Shown here: piece by piece, positions 8,786 to 17,513 of the stretch
Numbering within the stretch: position 1 is the first letter of the stretch
Layout of the letters: each line of letters opens with the position of its first letter
Assembly (NCBI RefSeq): GCF_003194385.1
Contig: NZ_LAPT01000075.1
Span: 1-44,808 of the forward strand
DNA: 44,808 nt
Direction of reading: 5' to 3'
Source: Pokkaliibacter plantistimulans
GTDB lineage: Bacteria > Pseudomonadota > Gammaproteobacteria > Pseudomonadales > Balneatricaceae
The notes under the pieces: generated by a model
Seen by the model: the letters and a program-made list of their open reading frames with translations, nothing else
Told to the model about the DNA's origin: nothing
Database searches by the model: none
Translations under genes and position numbers: made by a program

Positions 8786-9430
8786 ATGCTAGACCAAGCC
8801 TCAAATGACGAGCTGATCCAAGCCTTTTGGAGTCAGGTAGAATCCACTATTGACTGGGTGGTTAATCGTTCAGGTGCAGCTCATGTTCACGTTGATGACA
8901 TTGTTTATAGTTATGAGCGGTTACTGAAGCAGATCGATGAAAACCTGACTTTGCATATGGCAAGAGGCTTGACGCAAGAGGTCTTGGAGATGGTTATTGG
9001 CTGTGATGGGTATGCCGAGTCCATCGCCAGTGTAATGACATTAGTGCAAGCTGCTCCGCTGCTTAATAATGTGCGCGTGTCGGCGTTTCATGATCGCTTA
9101 TCTGATATCCCTAACGTTATTGAGACGGACGACGTACCGTTACAGTTGGGTGATGTATGGTTTCATATCAGTCGCTCAGACCGACTGCATCTAAGCCTGT
9201 TTATTAGTGATTTCAGAGGCTTGGATGAAGATGCACGAGTTGAGGCGGTCATGTACTACCTTGATGCTTTCATCGGGGAATATGACATGATGACTCGTGT
9301 GGCCACATTGAACTGGTATCAACTACCTGCAGATCCTTTAGATTTTGGCCTGCGACCTTTGAGCGAGCTGCGAGAAGAGTTTGACAATGTACGCACGCGA
9401 GTCCGCCCGGTAGGGGTGGTTTTTCACTGA
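8786..9430 (+). CDS. Conserved-looking protein of unknown function
   Basis: I do not recognise this 214-aa protein with confidence. It is acidic and soluble, with no signal peptide or membrane segment. A helical N-terminal half is followed by beta-rich segments (VPLQLGDVWFHISRSD, LHLSLFISDF). Then come a helix, VEAVMYYLDAFIGEYDMMT, and a short end pattern, WYQLPADPLDFGLRPLSEL. The reading frame runs upstream to 8753, inside the rpsA terminator, so the ATG at 8786 is the better start. Only a weak ribosome site (CAGG) is seen. It could be co-transcribed with rpsA by read-through, or have its own promoter. Confidence 0.65.
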   Translation: MLDQASNDELIQAFWSQVESTIDWVVNRSGAAHVHVDDIVYSYERLLKQIDENLTLHMARGLTQEVLEMVIGCDGYAESIASVMTLVQAAPLLNNVRVSAFHDRLSDIPNVIETDDVPLQLGDVWFHISRSDRLHLSLFISDFRGLDEDARVEAVMYYLDAFIGEYDMMTRVATLNWYQLPADPLDFGLRPLSELREEFDNVRTRVRPVGVVFH

Positions 9431-9514
9431 TTTTCGCGTGTGTGAATGGCTATGGTCACGCTGTTGAGTGTGCTGTGGCTAAGGAAAATAACTCTGTCCA
9501 GGTAGGTTTCGGAT

Positions 9515-9548
9515 AAAAATAAAGCGACTGAATAGTCGCTTTATTTTT
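9515..9548. terminator. Perfect bidirectional terminator
   Basis: A 15-bp perfect stem (9515-9529 with 9534-9548) has loop GAAT. Its outer ends are A5 and T5, so it gives a GC-rich core plus U-tail on either strand. It can end the 8786 gene on + and the small reverse-strand unit on -. Confidence 0.9.
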
Positions 9549-9559
9549 AAGTGAAGAAG

Positions 9560-9622
9560 TCAATTGTTGGACAATATGTACACGTTGTCTTCTTCATCTG
9601 TTCGAGCGAAGTGCATGTTCAT
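9560..9622 (-). CDS. Candidate micro-protein gene or small RNA
   Basis: A 20-codon reading frame begins ATG AAC ATG and ends in TGA. TGAGG lies six bases upstream as a ribosome site, and an in-frame ATG at 9634 would add four residues. A TATAAT box on the same strand (9665-9670) lies upstream, and the perfect terminator at 9515-9548 lies downstream. Together they define a transcript of about 140 nt. The peptide is hydrophilic and acidic in the middle (RTDEEDN). I do not recognise it. The same unit could instead be a non-coding RNA. Confidence 0.35.
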   Translation of the reverse strand: MNMHFARTDEEDNVYILSNN

Positions 9623-9664
9623 GGCTAACCTCATTTCCTTGGTGTGTTCGGCGTCGGCTTGCTA

Positions 9665-9670
9665 ATTATA
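9665..9670 (-). promoter_or_regulatory. -10 box of the small reverse-strand unit
   Basis: TATAAT reading leftwards (plus strand ATTATA). No clear -35 lies 17 bp upstream. The predicted start is near 9658. Confidence 0.35.
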
Positions 9671-10007
9671 CTAAGGTCTAATGGTGCCTGCTAGGCCTTA
9701 TGTTCCCTCACTTTGTTTCTTGTTAGAAATTTTAGTTATATAAGATGGATGCAAAACAGAGGGTCTGCATCAACGCTGGCTGTGCTTTATGTTTACGTGG
9801 TTGTCATATGAGTCCCTGCTACAGTGACTCACCGTTTGATATCAGCTATTTTAATCTCGCCTCAAGTCTCAAACTGGCGATGTTGCAGTGCATGAAGTAC
9901 ATTAACCTACGTTGGTGTCTGCACATTTACCTGTGGTTGGGCTGGAGGTGCGACGAGATTCGGGTGTTCGAGGTTAGCGTCTAATAATTCAAATAGTCAG
10001 GGTAAGT
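9671..10007. other. Intergenic region upstream of phaR
   Basis: No supportable gene. A TGCAGTGCA palindrome (9884-9892) is a possible regulator site. A 79-codon open frame (9745-9984) lacks a ribosome site and has odd composition. I see no firm promoter for phaR. Confidence 0.4.
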
Positions 10008-10499
10008 ATGAGAATTCTCAGGAAGTACACGAACCGTCGTCTGTATGACACATCTCGTAGCTGCTACATCACCTTGGAAGATGTAAAGCAGCTTGTTCTG
10101 GATAATGAGCCCTTTAAGGTTGAAGACTCCAAGACGGGTAACGATCTGACTAGAAATATTTTATTGCAAATTATTAGTGAGCAGGAAGGACAGGGCGGTA
10201 GTGCGCTGTTGACCAATCAGGTTTTGCAGCAGCTTATCCGTTTTTACGGTGACAGCATGCAAGGTTTGATGGCTCAATATCTCGAGCATAGCGTAGGTGC
10301 TTTTCTGGAGCATCAGGAACGTATTCGTGAGCAGGTTGAGTCAATGATGTCTGCTGCGAATCCATTGAATGTGATGAACCGTATCGCAGATCAGAATATG
10401 GCGATGTGGCAAATGTTTGCGCAAGGTTTTGATAGAAGAAAGGCTGCTGAAAATGGTGGTGAAGACGAGTCTGAGCCAGAAAACGGCTCCGACAGTTGA
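10008..10499 (+). CDS. phaR: PHA synthesis repressor PhaR
   Basis: 163 aa. The N terminus (RKYTNRRLYDTSRSCYITLEDV) is the PHB/PHA accumulation regulator DNA-binding domain. It is followed by the second PHB-regulatory domain (about 65-110) and a low-complexity acidic tail (ENGGEDESEPENG). Such proteins repress PHA genes and also bind polymer granules, so repression is lifted when polymer is made. It converges on phaE-phaC, the likely targets, across a shared terminator. AGGG precedes the ATG. Confidence 0.92.
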   Translation: MRILRKYTNRRLYDTSRSCYITLEDVKQLVLDNEPFKVEDSKTGNDLTRNILLQIISEQEGQGGSALLTNQVLQQLIRFYGDSMQGLMAQYLEHSVGAFLEHQERIREQVESMMSAANPLNVMNRIADQNMAMWQMFAQGFDRRKAAENGGEDESEPENGSDS

Positions 10500-10533
10500 T
10501 TGTAGAAAAATAGATATTTAATTGGATATAGCT

Positions 10534-10567
10534 AAAAATGCCCGCTAATTCGAAAGTGGGCATTTTT
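10534..10567. terminator. Bidirectional terminator between phaR and phaC
   Basis: AAAAATGCCC (10534-10543) pairs with GGGCATTTTT (10558-10567). The stem can be lengthened inward with a wobble pair. Convergent genes share it. Confidence 0.9.
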
Positions 10568-10599
10568 ATTTATGCTATCAGTTCTTTGTTTATTTCTGG

Positions 10600-11667
10600 T
10601 TATTTGTCTCGCGACAAAAGCCAATCATAGATTGCCTCTGGTACGTCCCTTTGTGCTCTGCCACTGACAAATATCCCGATATGGCCAGCTTTGAAAGCGA
10701 ATTCGTTGTAGTCCTCGGTGCTGACATAGTCTTTTAATGCGACGGAAGCTGACGGCGGCACCAGGTGATCATGGGTTGCGTACATATTGAGGACGGGCTG
10801 GCTGATCTTTGCAAGGTCAACTATGTCGTCACCGATTTTTGCTTCGCCCTTGATCAATAAATTTTGTTGAAAAAATTGCTTGATGAACTGGCGGAACGCC
10901 TCTCCTGCTTGGTCTGGGCTGTCATATATCCATTTCTCCATGCGCAGGAAGTTGAGAGCCTTGTCGTGGCTTTCCAGATTCGCTGGCATCCCCAAGTTTT
11001 TCTGAATGCCTAATCGCATCGGCATCAGCGAGTTATAGGCATCATTGAGTACAACTCCAGGGATGTTGCCATAGGTATCTACCGCAAGGTCAGTATCTAC
11101 TTCTCTTGCAAGATGAGATAACAAATTGTCCTCTGTATGGAAATCTACTGGGGTAACCATGGTGATAAGATTTTTTACTTTTTCACCGTGGAGCGCAGTG
11201 TAGCAGAGACAGAGTGTGCCTCCCTGGCATATACCAAGAATATTTAATTTTGTTTGTTTACTATTTTTAAGAACTGCATCGACACAGTTATCAATATAAC
11301 CGTTGACATAGTCATCGAGGTCTAAATAGCGATCTGCTGGATCAGGGTACCCCCAGTCAATAAGATAAACGTCTATACCTGCAGAAAGTAAGCCATTAAT
11401 TAATGACCTGTCATGCTGTAGGTCAACCATGTAGTAGCGATTTACCAAGGCATAGACAATAAGTAGAGGTGTCTTCACCTTTTTCTTTATCGGGGATGAA
11501 TAATGGAAAAGGGTGAGTTTGTCTTCCTGATAAATGCACTCTTTGGGATTAGTGCCAACGTCAATATCGCGAATCTGTTGAATAGTTTGGAAGCTCTTAA
11601 ATAGATTGGCGTTAAATTCGGTCAACTCTTCTGCAATTTTGTGCGGGTCAAGTTTCAAGCCTTTCAT
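10600..11667 (-). CDS. phaC: Class III PHA synthase subunit PhaC
   Basis: 355 aa, the short class III length. This alpha/beta-hydrolase-fold enzyme polymerises (R)-3-hydroxyacyl-CoA into polyhydroxyalkanoate on the granule surface. The catalytic triad is visible: Cys147 in the lipase-like box GICQGG, Asp300 in YATHDHLVPP, and His329 in AGHIGIF. It needs its partner PhaE, encoded 12 bp upstream in the same operon. Class III enzymes are best known from purple sulfur bacteria and cyanobacteria, which generally make short-chain PHA. Confidence 0.96.
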   Translation of the reverse strand: MKGLKLDPHKIAEELTEFNANLFKSFQTIQQIRDIDVGTNPKECIYQEDKLTLFHYSSPIKKKVKTPLLIVYALVNRYYMVDLQHDRSLINGLLSAGIDVYLIDWGYPDPADRYLDLDDYVNGYIDNCVDAVLKNSKQTKLNILGICQGGTLCLCYTALHGEKVKNLITMVTPVDFHTEDNLLSHLAREVDTDLAVDTYGNIPGVVLNDAYNSLMPMRLGIQKNLGMPANLESHDKALNFLRMEKWIYDSPDQAGEAFRQFIKQFFQQNLLIKGEAKIGDDIVDLAKISQPVLNMYATHDHLVPPSASVALKDYVSTEDYNEFAFKAGHIGIFVSGRAQRDVPEAIYDWLLSRDK

Positions 11668-11679
11668 GAGGGTATTCCC

Positions 11680-12807
11680 TTATTCGCCTTTTGCTTCGCC
11701 AGTCGTCTTTTTCGCTGAATGGTTGGTGCTGCGTTTGCGTGGAGAGGGTGTGCTTGTAGCTAAAGTCTTGCTTGCAGCAGTTTCTTCGGAAGAGGGTATT
11801 GTTTTTGCGCTGGTTGCTCGTTTTTGGCTGCTTGAGCCTGACACTTTAGAGGTGGTTGTCGTTGTTTTTGTGGTCAATGCTTGGATCTGCTCAGCCTGTG
11901 CTACCAAAAGTTTCTTCAGTTCATTGATCTCTTCTTTTAGAGAAGTGACTTCTTTGTTAATGCCTTTAAGTTGCTTCCGGGCATCATGCTGGCGCTTGAG
12001 AGCGGTATTCATTTCCAGGCGAGTAGGCATGCCGAGGGTTTTAAGTTGAAGGTCACGAATTTCAATGTTGTATTTGCGCAGCGCCATAAAGGCGTTGCTG
12101 ACTTTGCCATGAGCGTGGCGATACTCCGTGGTAAATACCAGCTTTTTATAGCATTCCTCGTAGCAGTCCACCCAGAGGTCGTGAAGCTCACCAAGCGAGG
12201 TGATTTCTATGCCGCCTGAGTTAAGCTTCTCCAGCATGCGTTTGCTGGTGTCGGCATTGATGTTGCTATAAAGCTCGGTGTAGCGGGTAAGGCATTCTTG
12301 GAATTCCAGCCACAGTTTGCCGCCTTGCTGTAGTTTCTCCTGAAATTCACGATTGCTTCCAACGCTGGGGATATCCAGATGATTCTTCAGGCTGTTCATG
12401 AAAGCATTGTCGAACAGCAGGTCATCCTGAAAACTATGGGTTTTGAATAATGAAGAAAGCTGGTCTGGAAGAGAGAACTCTTTAAGCAGATTTTCGATCA
12501 CCTGCTTTTGCATCATGTTGCTGAATTCGGAAATGAGCTGCTCAGCGTGACTGGCGTCATGCCAGTTTTGCCAGTTTTTAAGAAGTTCTTCACCACTGCG
12601 CGTGAACCAGTCAGTTTGTTTGCTTCCTTGTGAGAATACGTCTGCAGAAAGGGATTCAAGGCTTTCCTTGGCTATTTTTTGCCACCCGTCAAACATTCCT
12701 TGCCATGGATTGCTGAAGGACTGGCTGCTACCCTCTGCTAGTTTTTTCCAGTAATCACTTTGCGTTTCTAGCCATTTATCTAGGCCAAAAAGCGAATTGG
12801 CTTCCAT
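11680..12807 (-). CDS. phaE: Class III PHA synthase subunit PhaE, with basic C-terminal tail
   Basis: 375 aa with PhaE-type features: a Trp/Phe-rich N terminus (NSLFGLDKWLETQSDYWKKL, NPWQGMFDGWQ) and a helical middle. The conserved block MFDGW...LW.DCYE and YRHAHGKVSNAFMALRKYNIE ends the PhaE core. PhaE binds and activates PhaC. After a coiled coil (about 280-310) the last 65 or so residues are a low-complexity Lys/Ser/Thr/Ala tail, like the histone-like tails of PhaF phasins. The ATG at 12807 follows AGAGGAGGAG; an upstream extension to 12828 is just the reading through of that ribosome site. Confidence 0.93.
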   Translation of the reverse strand: MEANSLFGLDKWLETQSDYWKKLAEGSSQSFSNPWQGMFDGWQKIAKESLESLSADVFSQGSKQTDWFTRSGEELLKNWQNWHDASHAEQLISEFSNMMQKQVIENLLKEFSLPDQLSSLFKTHSFQDDLLFDNAFMNSLKNHLDIPSVGSNREFQEKLQQGGKLWLEFQECLTRYTELYSNINADTSKRMLEKLNSGGIEITSLGELHDLWVDCYEECYKKLVFTTEYRHAHGKVSNAFMALRKYNIEIRDLQLKTLGMPTRLEMNTALKRQHDARKQLKGINKEVTSLKEEINELKKLLVAQAEQIQALTTKTTTTTSKVSGSSSQKRATSAKTIPSSEETAASKTLATSTPSPRKRSTNHSAKKTTGEAKGE

Positions 12808-12861
12808 GTTCTCCTCCTCTGGAATCAAGTTGGCGATTGGCTATTAATAGCATGTCGCGAT

Positions 12862-12889
12862 GCACAAATCCCTGATCAGTAGCACAAAT
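12862..12889. promoter_or_regulatory. Two direct GCACAAAT repeats upstream of phaE
   Basis: GCACAAAT occurs at 12862-12869 and 12882-12889, exactly 20 bp apart (two helical turns), in the phaE promoter region. It could be a PhaR operator, which is inference from position. Confidence 0.35.
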
Positions 12890-12961
12890 TCTAGCGTTGT
12901 GTATCAAGGTGCTCAGATGCATGTGACGGCAAGTAGCTTGACGCTTTGCTAGTCTTTATGC

Positions 12962-13843
12962 CTATGGCAACGGTGTCGCCAGTAAGTGCATCATCGCTTG
13001 GGCTGCATTGGACAATGTCCTTTCCTTGTGACGAATGTACCCTAATGGTCGCTCTATTTTGGTATCCAGCAAAGGTAGCACGGTCAATGACTGCGTTAAA
13101 TTGCGGGGGAGTAAACTCCATCCCTGACCAATTTCGACCATCATTTGGATAGTGTCCAGATTGTTGGTATTGACGCCAAGGTTCAGTTTGACGCCATTGC
13201 TTTGCAGTATGTTTTCCACCCGTTGCCTGGTAAATGTTGACTGATCGGGAAGAATGGCTGCGTATGTCTCCAGGTCACCCAGTGTGGGTTCTGGTAGCAA
13301 GGCAAGGGGGTGTTCGGGGCTAACTGCAAAACACAGCTCATCCTGCCAGAGCAGGACGCTTTCCAAGCGCGGGTCAGGGTCGGGAGCTAAGGTAATGACC
13401 GCCATCTCCAGATAGCCCTGTAATACGCCTTCATAGGCCTTTTCCGATTCACCAAAATGGATATCCAGTTTTACCTTTGGATGGCTTCGGGAGTAGTGGC
13501 GCAAGTACGGAGGAAGTCGGTGCAGGCCAATATGATGACTTGTGGCTAATGTCAGAGGGCCGCTGATTTCTCCGCTAAGGTTGTCCAGGTCTCTCCGGGT
13601 ATCTTCCATCATGTCGAATAGTGCGTAGCTTCGCTTGAGCAGCAGCTGGCCGGCCTGGGTCAGCTGTATCTGTCTCCCAACTCTGTCAAAGAGTCGATGC
13701 CCTACCTGTTCTTCCAGAGCAGCAATGCGCTTGCTGACGGCGGGTTGGGTGAGAAAGAGGCGGTGTGCTGCCAATGAGAATGACTGACATTCCGCCACTG
13801 TAATAAAGGCTTGCAGAGCCTGTGTATCGAAAGTATTCCCCAT
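12962..13843 (-). CDS. LysR-type transcriptional regulator
   Basis: 293 aa with an N-terminal winged helix-turn-helix (about 9-67: ALQAFITVAECQSFSLAAHRLFLTQPAVSKRIAALE), a linker helix and a LysR substrate-binding domain. It diverges from leuC; a LysR gene in the same place next to leuC is known in Pseudomonas. It may therefore respond to a leucine-pathway intermediate or regulate leuCD, but neither the effector nor the targets can be read from sequence. Confidence 0.93.
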   Translation of the reverse strand: MGNTFDTQALQAFITVAECQSFSLAAHRLFLTQPAVSKRIAALEEQVGHRLFDRVGRQIQLTQAGQLLLKRSYALFDMMEDTRRDLDNLSGEISGPLTLATSHHIGLHRLPPYLRHYSRSHPKVKLDIHFGESEKAYEGVLQGYLEMAVITLAPDPDPRLESVLLWQDELCFAVSPEHPLALLPEPTLGDLETYAAILPDQSTFTRQRVENILQSNGVKLNLGVNTNNLDTIQMMVEIGQGWSLLPRNLTQSLTVLPLLDTKIERPLGYIRHKERTLSNAAQAMMHLLATPLP

Positions 13844-13846
13844 AGG

Positions 13847-13872
13847 AATTCATCTGATAAAAATTATGAATT
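13847..13872. promoter_or_regulatory. Candidate LysR operator between lysR and leuC
   Basis: Inverted repeat AATTCAT (13847-13853) and ATGAATT (13866-13872) with a 12-bp A/T-rich spacer, just upstream of the LysR start. It is overlapped by a second dyad, ATAAAA (13857-13862) with TTTTAT (13875-13880). The position suits autoregulation by a LysR protein. Confidence 0.4.
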
Positions 13873-14016
13873 TGTTTTATTTTAGAGCGGCCCTTAGCAT
13901 AAAAGCCATAAGAAATGCGTGCTCTTTCGGAATAAGTGATGAGCCAACTGCGGCGCCACTGGTGTGCAAGCAGGCACTTTTCCTGAGCGCGGTACCGTGC
14001 TGATGAGGTAATCCCG

Positions 14017-15441
14017 ATGGCTGGAAAAACGTTATACGACAAACTCTGGGACGCTCACTTGGTGCGCCAGAATGATGATGGTAGTGCATTGATTTACATC
14101 GATCGCCATCTGTTGCATGAAGTGACTTCTCCGCAGGCTTTTGAGGGGCTGCGCATTGCTGACCGCCAGCCATGGCGTCTGGCAAATAACCTGGCTACTC
14201 CTGACCACAACGTTCCGACGACCGTCAAGGAGCGAGCTCTTGGAATAGAAGGTATTGCTGACCCTGTGTCAAAGACCCAAGTGCAAACGCTGGATGCTAA
14301 CTGTGAAGAGTTTGGCATTCTCGAATTCAAGATGGGTGACGAACGTCAGGGGATTGTGCACGTGGTTGGCCCTGAACAAGGGGCAACACTGCCGGGTATG
14401 ACGGTTGTCTGTGGTGATTCACACACCTCAACCCATGGTGCTTTTGGTGCGCTGGCCCACGGTATTGGCACCTCAGAAGTTGAGCATGTTTTGGCAACCC
14501 AGTGTCTGGTCGCCAAAAAGATGAAGAGTATGCTGATCCGCATCGATGGCACTCTATCAGCAGGTGTGACCGCCAAAGATCTGGTTCTTTATGTGATCGG
14601 GCAAATCGGAACGGCTGGCGGTACAGGGTATGCCGTTGAGTTTGCGGGCGAAGCCATTCGTGGACTTTCCATGGAGGGCCGCATGACGATTTGTAACATG
14701 GCCATTGAAGCTGGTGCTCGTGCAGGTATGGTTGCCGTGGATGAAACCACCATCAACTATGTGAAAGGGCGTCCTTTTGCGCCCACAGCTGAACAGTGGG
14801 ATGCTGCTGTTGCTGAGTGGCGGACGCTGCACTCTGATGCTGATGCGGAGTTTGATCGGGTTGTGGTATTGAATGCTGCTGACATCGAGCCACAGGTGAC
14901 TTGGGGTACCTCTCCTGAAATGGTGGTAGATGTTAACGGCAAAGCGCCTAACCCTGCGCAGGAGCAGGACGGTATCAAGCGTATGGCGATAGAGCGAGCG
15001 CTACGCTACATGGGTTTGGAAGCGGATCAGCGAATTCAGGACATTACGCTCGATAGAGTATTCATCGGTTCCTGCACGAACTCCCGTATTGAGGATCTGC
15101 GAGAAGCCGCTGCTGTGGTTAAAGGTAAAAAAGTAGCAGCGTCATTGAAACAGGCGATGGTAGTACCTGGTTCTGGCTTGGTAAAGGCTCAGGCCGAAGC
15201 AGAAGGTCTGGACAAGATTTTTGTTGAGGCCGGGCTGGAATGGCGTGAACCAGGCTGCTCAATGTGTCTTGCCATGAATGCCGACAAGTTGGGTGCCGGC
15301 GAGCATTGTGCCTCTACATCGAACCGTAACTTTGAAGGTCGACAGGGATTTGGTGGGCGGACACACCTTGTCAGCCCTGCCATGGCTGCTGCCGCCGCGA
15401 TTGCGGGGCATTTTGTTGATGTTCGCGAGTGGATGAATTGA
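14017..15441 (+). CDS. leuC: 3-isopropylmalate dehydratase large subunit
   Basis: 474 aa, standard length. With LeuD it isomerises 2-isopropylmalate to 3-isopropylmalate in leucine synthesis. Aconitase-type [4Fe-4S] ligands are visible: the Cys in [13 protein letters not shown] and the pair in [11 protein letters not shown]. The [27 protein letters not shown] segment is the family signature. GAGG lies upstream of the ATG, and leuD follows after 10 bp. Confidence 0.98.
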   Translation: MAGKTLYDKLWDAHLVRQNDDGSALIYIDRHLLHEVTSPQAFEGLRIADRQPWRLANNLATPDHNVPTTVKERALGIEGIADPVSKTQVQTLDANCEEFGILEFKMGDERQGIVHVVGPEQGATLPGMTVVCGDSHTSTHGAFGALAHGIGTSEVEHVLATQCLVAKKMKSMLIRIDGTLSAGVTAKDLVLYVIGQIGTAGGTGYAVEFAGEAIRGLSMEGRMTICNMAIEAGARAGMVAVDETTINYVKGRPFAPTAEQWDAAVAEWRTLHSDADAEFDRVVVLNAADIEPQVTWGTSPEMVVDVNGKAPNPAQEQDGIKRMAIERALRYMGLEADQRIQDITLDRVFIGSCTNSRIEDLREAAAVVKGKKVAASLKQAMVVPGSGLVKAQAEAEGLDKIFVEAGLEWREPGCSMCLAMNADKLGAGEHCASTSNRNFEGRQGFGGRTHLVSPAMAAAAAIAGHFVDVREWMN

Positions 15442-15451
15442 GGGGAAAAGA

Positions 15452-16090
15452 ATGAAAGCATTTACCATTCACTCCGGTATCGTTGCTCCGCTGGATCGCG
15501 CCAACGTTGACACCGATATGATTATTCCCAAGCAGTTCCTTAAATCTATCAAGCGTACTGGCTTTGGTAAGAACTTGTTTGATGAGCTGCGCTATCTGGA
15601 TGAAGGTCAGCCTGATCAGGATTGCAGTACTCGTCCGCTGAATAAGGAATTTGTGCTGAACCAGCCTCGTTATGCAGGTGCTTCCGTTCTGCTGGCGCGT
15701 GAGAACTTCGGTTGTGGTTCCAGTCGTGAGCACGCTCCCTGGGCGCTGGATGATTATGGTTTTCGTGCGGTGCTAGCCCCTTCCTTTGCGGATATTTTCT
15801 TCAATAACTGCTTCAAAAATGGGTTATTACCTATCGTCCTGGCTGCAGACGATATTGATGAGCTGTTCCGGGCAGTTGAGAGCACACCAGGTTACCAGCT
15901 GACCGTTGACCTTGAGAAAAAAGTAGTACGCAAGCCTGATGGTGTTGAGTTAGCGTTTGATGTCGACCAGTTCCGCCGGCATTGTTTGCTGAACGGGCTT
16001 GATGAGATCGGTCTGTCGTTACAGCACGCTGAGGCAATCACGTCATACGAAGAAAAAAGGAAGCAGCAAGCGCCCTGGTTGTTTGTATAG
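15452..16090 (+). CDS. leuD: 3-isopropylmalate dehydratase small subunit
   Basis: 212 aa, swivel-domain partner of LeuC. The substrate-recognition segment [18 protein letters not shown] is intact, as is the N-terminal [14 protein letters not shown]. It is in operon with leuC. A 12-bp hairpin follows before leuB; the methyltransferase gene that separates leuD and leuB in Pseudomonas is absent here. Confidence 0.98.
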   Translation: MKAFTIHSGIVAPLDRANVDTDMIIPKQFLKSIKRTGFGKNLFDELRYLDEGQPDQDCSTRPLNKEFVLNQPRYAGASVLLARENFGCGSSREHAPWALDDYGFRAVLAPSFADIFFNNCFKNGLLPIVLAADDIDELFRAVESTPGYQLTVDLEKKVVRKPDGVELAFDVDQFRRHCLLNGLDEIGLSLQHAEAITSYEEKRKQQAPWLFV

Positions 16091-16138
16091 CGCCCCCAAA
16101 TACCTGTGAAGTTTTTTAGAGACAGATCACTGTCCAGG

Positions 16139-16170
16139 CGCTTCCTGACCTCCAGTCTGGTCAGGAAGCG
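16139..16170 (+). terminator. Strong hairpin between leuD and leuB
   Basis: CGCTTCCTGACC (16139-16150) pairs perfectly with GGTCAGGAAGCG (16159-16170), loop 8. No U-tract follows, so it may attenuate transcription or protect the leuCD message rather than terminate cleanly. Confidence 0.5.
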
Positions 16171-16231
16171 TTGACGTTTATAGCCAGGCTAACTCTTGGC
16201 TGATCAATGTGTTCAAGGTGGAATGGTAACA

Positions 16232-17311
16232 ATGACCAAGAAAGTGTTGGTATTGCCTGGTGATGGCATTGGGCCCGAAATTATTGCTGAAGCTGTCAAG
16301 GTGCTTAATGTAGTCAATCAGCGTTTTGATCTCGGTATTGAGCTTTCGGAGGGGTTGCTTGGCGGGGCTGCGGTTGATGCGACCGGTTTGCCTTTGCCTG
16401 AGAGTACACTGGAGGCGGCCAAACAGGCGGACGCAATTTTACTGGGTGCGGTGGGCGGACCTAAATGGGACAAAGTCGAAACTGCCAAGCGTCCTGAGCG
16501 TGGCCTGTTGGGTATTCGTTCTGGCCTGAAACTCTTCGCAAACCTGCGGCCGGCGATTCTTTATCCTCAGCTTGCTCATGCATCTACTTTGAAACCTGAA
16601 GTGGTGTCTGGGCTGGATATTCTGATCGTTCGGGAGCTGACTGGTGGTATTTACTTCGGTCAGCCACGCGGCATACGCACCCTGGAAAACGGTGAGAAGG
16701 AAGGCTTCAATACCTATGTGTACTCTGAGTCGGAAATTCGCCGTATCGCCCATGTCGCTTTCAGTCTTGCGCGCCAGCGTAGCAGCCGTGTGTGCTCCAT
16801 CGATAAGTCGAATGTTCTCGAAGTGACGGTGCTTTGGCGTGACGTCATGGAAGAAGTGGCTAAGGAGTATCCGGATGTTGAGTTGAGCCACATGTATGTC
16901 GATAACGCCGCGATGCAGCTCGTACGTGCACCCAAGCAATTTGACGTGCTGGTAACGGGCAACATGTTTGGAGACATCCTGTCTGATGAGGCTGCAATGC
17001 TGACAGGGTCTATCGGTATGCTGCCATCAGCATCGCTGGATATTAATAACAAGGGGATGTATGAGCCATGCCATGGTTCTGCTCCTGATATTGCAGGGCA
17101 GGGTATCGCGAACCCCTTGGCAACCATTCTTTCTGCTGCCATGATGTTGCGCTACACCTTTAATGAAGGCTCTGCTGCTGATGCTATTGAAAAGGCTGTC
17201 AGTGATGTACTGGACCAGAATCTTCGTACTGCCGATATCTGGTCTGAAGGTATGCAGAAGGTCGGTACACAAGCAATGGGTGATGCTGTTGTAGCTGCTT
17301 TGCAGCAATGA
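16232..17311 (+). CDS. leuB: 3-isopropylmalate dehydrogenase
   Basis: 359 aa NAD-dependent decarboxylating dehydrogenase that converts 3-isopropylmalate to 2-oxoisocaproate. It has the N-terminal [25 protein letters not shown], and the metal/NAD signature [31 protein letters not shown] at 16232 is the usual N terminus. An ATG at 16223 is also possible and is better spaced from AAGG (16215-16218), so the true start may be three codons longer. Third step of the pathway after leuCD. Confidence 0.97.
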   Translation: MTKKVLVLPGDGIGPEIIAEAVKVLNVVNQRFDLGIELSEGLLGGAAVDATGLPLPESTLEAAKQADAILLGAVGGPKWDKVETAKRPERGLLGIRSGLKLFANLRPAILYPQLAHASTLKPEVVSGLDILIVRELTGGIYFGQPRGIRTLENGEKEGFNTYVYSESEIRRIAHVAFSLARQRSSRVCSIDKSNVLEVTVLWRDVMEEVAKEYPDVELSHMYVDNAAMQLVRAPKQFDVLVTGNMFGDILSDEAAMLTGSIGMLPSASLDINNKGMYEPCHGSAPDIAGQGIANPLATILSAAMMLRYTFNEGSAADAIEKAVSDVLDQNLRTADIWSEGMQKVGTQAMGDAVVAALQQ

Positions 17312-17342
17312 TTCATTGATTGTCTGGTGTTTTCGCCAAGCA

Positions 17343-17370
17343 GTAAAAGCTGCCGTTGTGCAGCTTTTAC
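17343..17370 (+). terminator. Hairpin after leuB
   Basis: GTAAAAGCTGC (17343-17353) pairs with GCAGCTTTTAC (17360-17370). The 3' arm holds TTTT, so it can act as a terminator. Confidence 0.6.
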
Positions 17371-17513
17371 CATTAATGTGTGTGAGTTATTAATGTTGGG
17401 CGGTAGTTCGGTTTGCGGCAACAAAGCGCAAATCTGACATTACGGTGCCACGCTATAAAAATGAAAATGAAGGAGGCAGCTTTTGCCTCGCTATTCTGTG
17501 AGATAGAAGAACG

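Noticed and set aside
9745-9984. 79-codon cysteine-rich open frame before phaR
   Set aside because: No ribosome site, scattered Cys/Trp composition, no domain. The cysteine spacing (CALCLRGC) caught the eye but is not enough support.
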